The notes below the pieces were generated by a model. That model was not told the DNA's origin. It did not search any database and saw nothing but the letters and a program-made list of their open reading frames with translations. The position numbers and the translations under genes were made by a program. This document shows positions 4,472-5,643 of a stretch of 5,643 nt of DNA, piece by piece; positions within the stretch are counted from its first letter, which is position 1, and each line of letters begins with the position of its first letter. The DNA is from an uncultured Actinomycetes bacterium (GTDB lineage Bacteria > Actinomycetota > Acidimicrobiia > Acidimicrobiales > Microtrichaceae). Location: assembly GCA_903930035.1 (NCBI GenBank), contig CAIYXG010000397.1:1-5643 (forward strand), read 5' to 3'.

Positions 4472-5643
4472 GCGACGTCCCGCCGTTCCAGGACCCCGCC
4501 GGGCGCCGGCCCCTGCCCGAGGACGTCGACGACGTGCCCGACGCCGTCGCCGAGCTGGGCGCGTCCACGGCCTCCCGCCTGAGCTTCCCGAGCCTGCCCG
4601 CCCCGACCGGCCGCCGGGTGCTGGTCACCGGGCTCGGCTCGTTCTGGGGCGGCCGCGTGGCGCAGGCGCTGGAGTCGGACCCCAACGTCGACATCATCGT
4701 GGGCCTCGACACCACCGAGCCCACCGTCGAGCTCGAGCGCACCGAGTTCGTGCGGGTCGACGCCAACTACTCGATCCTGGCCCGCATCGTGAAGGCCACC
4801 CAGGTCGACACGATCATCCACACGTTCCTCGTCGTGGACCCCACGCAGATGTCCCGGCGGGCCATGCACGAGGTCAACGTGATCGGCACCATGAACCTGT
4901 TCGCCGCGGCGTCGGCCCCCATGTCGACCGTGCGCAACGTCATCGTGAAGTCGTCGACCGTGGTCTACGGCTGCGCCCCGGAGGACCCCGTGTGGTTCGA
5001 CGAGGAGACCCCGCGGTCCCGCTCGCCGAAGACCGCCCCCGAGCGCAGCCTGGACTCGGTCGAGGGGTACGTGCGCGACTTCGCCGAGGACAACCCGCAC
5101 GTGAACGTCACGCTCCTGCGGTTCTCCAACGTGATCGGCTCGGAGATCGAGACGCCCCTCACGCGGGCGCTGCAGCTGCCGCTGGTGCCGTCCATCCTGG
5201 GGTTCGACCCCCGGTTCCAGTTCGTGCACGAGGACGACGTCATCCGGTCGATCCTGTTCACCCTCGACCACTCGCTCCCCGGCGTCTACAACGTGGCCGG
5301 CGACGGGCTGCTCCCCTGGACCGAGGTGGCGGCCATCTGCGGCAAGAACACCTTCCCGCTGCCGCCGTACCTGACCGACCTGCTGACCGCCCCTCTCGGA
5401 CGGCTCGGCGTGGTGGACCTGCCCGACGACTACCAGCAGCTCCTGCGCTACGGCCGTGGCGTGGACAACCGGCGGCTCAAGCAGCAGGGGTTCCGCTACC
5501 AGTACACGTCGGCCGAGGCCGTCGAGGCGTTCATCGAGTCGGTGCGGCTGCGGAAGACCCTGGGCGCCTCCGAGGTCGTCTACCGCTACGAGCGCGACGT
5601 CGAGCAGTTCTTCCGGCACTCCCCCGCCGTCGTGCGGGACAAG
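4468..5643 (+). CDS. Atypical extended SDR / NAD-dependent epimerase-like protein, Rv0501-like, 3' truncated by window
   Basis: The frame is open from ATG 4468 to the window end (392 codons, no stop). Residues 1-48 are a Pro/Asp-rich, probably disordered tail. A Rossmann fold begins at RRVLVTGLGSFWGG (49-62), a dinucleotide-binding loop of GxGxxxG form instead of the usual GxxGxxG. It continues with VGLD (78-81) ending the second strand, FVRVDAN (94-100), VDTIIHTF (113-120), HEVNVIGTMNLF (134-145), KSSTVVYG (161-168), LLRFSNVIG (216-224) and YNVAGDG (274-280). These are hallmarks of NAD-dependent epimerase/dehydratase proteins. However, no YxxxK catalytic pair follows the VYG segment; the equivalent stretch reads PERSLDSVEGYVR. 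I recall the same SLD-EGYVR feature in M. tuberculosis Rv0501, annotated galE2, so true UDP-galactose epimerase activity is doubtful. The start overlaps the acyltransferase stop (ATGA) without a strong Shine-Dalgarno, so translation is probably coupled. A role in lipid or envelope metabolism is inferred from that neighbour. Confidence 0.85.
   Translation, partial: MSDVPPFQDPAGRRPLPEDVDDVPDAVAELGASTASRLSFPSLPAPTGRRVLVTGLGSFWGGRVAQALESDPNVDIIVGLDTTEPTVELERTEFVRVDANYSILARIVKATQVDTIIHTFLVVDPTQMSRRAMHEVNVIGTMNLFAAASAPMSTVRNVIVKSSTVVYGCAPEDPVWFDEETPRSRSPKTAPERSLDSVEGYVRDFAEDNPHVNVTLLRFSNVIGSEIETPLTRALQLPLVPSILGFDPRFQFVHEDDVIRSILFTLDHSLPGVYNVAGDGLLPWTEVAAICGKNTFPLPPYLTDLLTAPLGRLGVVDLPDDYQQLLRYGRGVDNRRLKQQGFRYQYTSAEAVEAFIESVRLRKTLGASEVVYRYERDVEQFFRHSPAVVRDK

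Noticed and set aside
4429..5619. 396-codon minus-strand open frame opposite the epimerase-like gene
   Set aside because: The Val/Asp/His/Arg-rich product has no recognisable motif. The plus-strand frame is open through the window end with strong Rossmann signatures.
1..5643. Novel defence, mobile or CRISPR-like system
   Set aside because: No transposase, integrase, nuclease, toxin-antitoxin, repeat array or compositional break was found; all genes fit housekeeping or metabolic families.

Overview
This is a high-GC, gene-dense bacterial segment. Codon third positions are strongly G/C, most of the long overlapping frames are shadows, and GTG starts are common. The lipid-type acyltransferase and epimerase pair at the right end resembles, from memory, the Rv0502/Rv0501 pair of Mycobacterium tuberculosis. 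Together these point to the phylum Actinomycetota, possibly a deep lineage such as Acidimicrobiia. The lineage is an inference. No RNA gene, mobile element, CRISPR array or origin was seen.

Layout, left to right: (1) the 3' end of a probable FAD-dependent oxidoreductase (1-216, +). (2) A short intergenic region with a plausible promoter that ends at the start codon, then a two-gene unit: an SsuD-type FMNH2-dependent alkanesulfonate monooxygenase (280-1428, +) and a stand-alone class I glutamine amidotransferase of the GMP-synthase-like type (1436-2155, +). (3) A convergent MFS exporter of the EntS/DHA3 type (2162-3442, -), whose stop codon lies only 6 bp from that of the amidotransferase. (4) A 96-bp divergent promoter region. 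(5) A two-gene unit: a PlsC-type lysophospholipid acyltransferase (3539-4471, +) overlapping by ATGA an atypical NAD(P)-binding epimerase-like protein (4468 to the window end, +).

How the genes may work together: the SsuD homologue should release sulfite from alkanesulfonates using reduced FMN supplied by a reductase not present here. No ssuABC transporter or ssuE reductase is visible. The amidotransferase is probably co-translated with it, but its substrate is unknown. The acyltransferase and epimerase form a translationally coupled pair that probably acts in membrane or envelope lipid metabolism. The MFS gene is transcribed alone and probably exports a small molecule.

The most notable points are three apparently leaderless promoters with a -10-like box 6-7 nt before a GTG, the ssuD-amidotransferase pairing, and an epimerase-like SDR with no YxxxK catalytic pair. 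Overall this looks like an ordinary chromosomal region, and I see no convincing sign of a new defence or mobile system.
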